NCBI RefSeq assembly: GCF_021134715.1
Contig: NC_060026.1
Location: 13,197,001 to 13,261,000, forward strand
Reading direction: 5' to 3'
DNA length: 64,000 nucleotides
DNA from: Daphnia pulex
Lineage: Eukaryota > Arthropoda > Branchiopoda > Diplostraca > Daphniidae
Positions within the stretch are counted from its first letter, which is position 1. Each line of letters starts with the position of its first letter. The notes under the pieces are model-generated. The model made no database searches. It saw only the letters and a list, made by a program, of their open reading frames with translations, and was not told where the DNA came from. A program made the position numbers and the translations under genes. This document shows positions 62,601 to 64,000 of the stretch, one piece after another.

Positions 62601-63693
62601 AAAGATGTGGCCGGCGGAAGCAAAGGCTGTAACGAAGGCGTAGGTGTTGTCGATCCCGAACCGCCACTATAAGTGGACCCGCCGTTTGTTCTCCGGTCCC
62701 AAGACAAAGCTGATTGGAAATGAAATCATTTGAATTAAAATTTACATTTTGGGTGGGGTGGCTATAAAAAAAAATAGGATGGAGACGGACCGGAAAAATT
62801 GGTCGAAGTGCTGGTCAAAACCGAGTGCTCGCTGGCCGGTGTGTTTATGGGTGTGCTGTTTGCACTGTTGTTGCCGTACGGTGGGGCATTTTGCTGGCGC
62901 TGATTGTCCCAGCTGGACGGGTACAAGTAAGAGGAGTAGGTGGTTGGGGCGTTGGTGGATGGATGAGATGCTGCGGTGGATGTGGTTGTAGCAAAAGGTG
63001 GCAAACTGGTCGGAGCCGCCGGTTTGGTACCGTTGTTGCCAACACCCCCAGGTGGTTTCTGGCCTCCCTCGCGCTATTTCACGCACGTTGATGACATTAA
63101 ACATTTTTTTTTTTGGATTTGATCCATTTGTAACACGTTCCAAAGTGTCAGGCAATAGCATAAAACAACAAATCAAATTTGGCAGCCAAGTACAACCGCG
63201 TCCCCCGGAAAAAGAAATAAATTGGTCAAAAAATAAAAGAATTCATCATCATCTGTTGAGTTCCATTCATCTTCATCAGTTTCAAATGTTCCATGTGTGT
63301 TTTTCGTGCGTTGCTGGTTATGTGTGTGTGTGTGTGTGTGTCTATATGCGCGTGTGTGTGTGAGTTGTATAGGCTCTCTAAGGCAGCAGCTATTTTTAAA
63401 TACCTGCTGGGGCTGTTGTTGCTGCTGCGGCTGCTGCTGCTGCTGTTGGGCGGACGCCTGTTTCTTCAATGCTTCAAGCCGGACTGGCCGGAACTCTTTC
63501 CGCTCTGATTTCGGGCTAGGCTGTTGGCTGGACGGAATCCAAATTGGCGGTGGCGGCTGCTGCTGGCTGCTGCCGTTGCTGCTGCCGGAAGAGACTACTA
63601 CCGGCTGTGACTGACGGTGGTGCTGCTGCTGGTGGTTGTTGCTGTCCCTCTCCGGAGGACTCGACGGTTGTTGCTGACCCGGCGACCAAACAC
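53672..63693 (-). CDS. CAP: CAP/sorbin and SH3 domain protein (SORBS family), 5' end outside the window
   Basis: Twenty in-phase exons on the minus strand: 63404-63693, 62791-63073, 62536-62709, 62333-62455, 61973-62199, 61328-61400, 61075-61255, 60890-60989, 60783-60823, 60465-60667, 55972-60102, 55467-55511, 55224-55309, 55005-55138, 54767-54934, 54586-54700, 54272-54515, 54098-54207, 53920-54032, 53672-53840. They give over 2,300 residues; further 5' exons lie off the edge. Domains in order: Gln/Pro/Ser-rich region; SoHo domain ([60 protein letters not shown]); a huge disordered Ser/Pro/Gln region in one 4,131-base exon; [12 protein letters not shown]; and three SH3 domains (ending [27 protein letters not shown]). 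Family role: scaffold at integrin and muscle attachment sites, binding vinculin and Cbl through SH3 domains and membrane rafts through SoHo. Regulation by alternative starts and splicing is likely. Confidence 0.9.
55467..55511 (-). other. 45-base symmetric cassette exon of CAP
   Basis: A 45-base phase 1-1 exon between the giant exon and the AESEVTIHY exon, with acceptor ACATTAG and donor CCAG|GTAGCA. It adds [15 protein letters not shown]; skipping it also keeps the frame. Confidence 0.65.
61525..61548 (-). other. Alternative first coding exon of CAP (short isoform)
   Basis: ATG at 61548 opens MLIDDETK and a GTAAAA donor follows at 61524. It joins in phase 0 to the SoHo exon at 61400, bypassing the five upstream exons, and would give a protein of about 1,978 residues. 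ATCGATCGATAAAC, a DRE-like motif, lies about 80 bases upstream (61627-61640), consistent with an internal promoter. Confidence 0.6.
61931..61972 (-). other. Early stop after retained intron in CAP
   Basis: If the donor TCG|GTAAAA at 61972 is not used, the frame continues for 13 codons ([13 protein letters not shown]) to TAG at 61931-61933, giving a protein without SoHo and SH3 domains. Confidence 0.45.
63320..63361. repeat. (TG)n microsatellite in a CAP intron
   Basis: An interrupted TG run in the intron between the first two CAP exons seen here. Confidence 0.85.
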
Positions 63694-64000
63694 CTGATTG
63701 AATTATTCAAAAGGACAAGGAATTAATTTCATTCATTACAGTGATTGAATCATCATTATTCAGTACTAATTAAAAAAGTTGTAATGAATTGTCTGTTTAA
63801 CTCGACTAGACATCGGTATGGGAAAATTCAGTTATTTGAAAAATGTTTCTTGTCGAAACGTGAAGAATTAAAGGATTTCCCAGTCAAAAGTTGTTGATGA
63901 TAAAAATAGGACGAGCAAAAGCGCAGAGGTTTCCCAAAGTCTTTATTTAATCTACGTGGATGAATGGGGTGAGGGGATTGAGCGTGATGAATGGCTCTAC
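63694..64000 (-). other. Upstream CAP intron or neighbour 3' end
   Basis: No exon recognised. TTTATT at 63942-63947 reads AATAAA on the minus strand, so this could hold a 3' end of an upstream gene, or simply be AT-rich intron. Confidence 0.4.

Noticed and set aside
63320-63361. CRISPR-like or tandem regulatory array
   Set aside because: It is a plain TG microsatellite in a eukaryotic intron; no repeat-spacer structure anywhere in the window.
61931-63693. Separate gene upstream of CAP ending at 61931
   Set aside because: The exon ending before this stop has an in-phase donor (61972) leading straight into the SoHo exon, so the upstream exons are better read as the CAP N terminus with an optional early stop.

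Overview
The window is a piece of an animal nuclear genome, most likely an arthropod and probably a branchiopod crustacean such as Daphnia. Genes are split by many short introns (mostly 60-90 bases) with ordinary GT...AG ends. The proteins are of arthropod type (Crk, CHP1/elm, TM2D2, a CAP/sorbin family protein with a SoHo domain and three SH3 domains), and the low-complexity, AT-rich spacers fit. Species is inferred from gene content and intron style only; no search was run. I rebuilt the gene models by hand by joining exons at splice sites and checking that phase is kept.

Layout, left to right. 0-11 kb is dense: eIF2D (+) and INTS12 (-) converge; then the SH2/SH3 adaptor Crk (+) and the EF-hand/coiled-coil/Rab protein RASEF (+). 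11.8-18 kb holds a proton/myo-inositol (SLC2A13-type) sugar transporter (-) with a second, phase-matched version of one membrane exon. 18-21.6 kb is gene-poor, with imperfect repeats that contain decayed coding sequence. 21.7-27.6 kb carries a monoglyceride lipase (+), TM2D2 (-) and CHP1 (+); the last two diverge from a short shared promoter. 28.4-32.8 kb is an isthmin-like secreted protein (+). 33.8-37.1 kb is a secreted coiled-coil/C1q protein (+) built from phase-1 symmetric exons. 38-40.6 kb is a BTB-BACK-Kelch protein (+), and 41.8-44.1 kb an acid sphingomyelinase (+).

44.1-53.6 kb has no convincing intact gene. It holds a 516-base foldback element, a perfect 19-bp hairpin, duplicated exon-like segments, and minus-strand strings of protein-like sequence broken by stops and frame changes, which read as gene relics or spliced noncoding RNA. 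53.7 kb to the right edge is one very large minus-strand gene, CAP/SORBS, whose 5' end lies outside the window. It has a 4.1-kb internal exon, an internal alternative first exon, and an early stop reached if one intron is retained.

The genes are not an operon or a single pathway; the grouping looks like ordinary animal gene order. The points most worth a second look are the alternative exon pair in the transporter, the modular C1q gene, the isthmin protein without a recognisable thrombospondin repeat, the foldback element, and the relics in the two gene-poor stretches.
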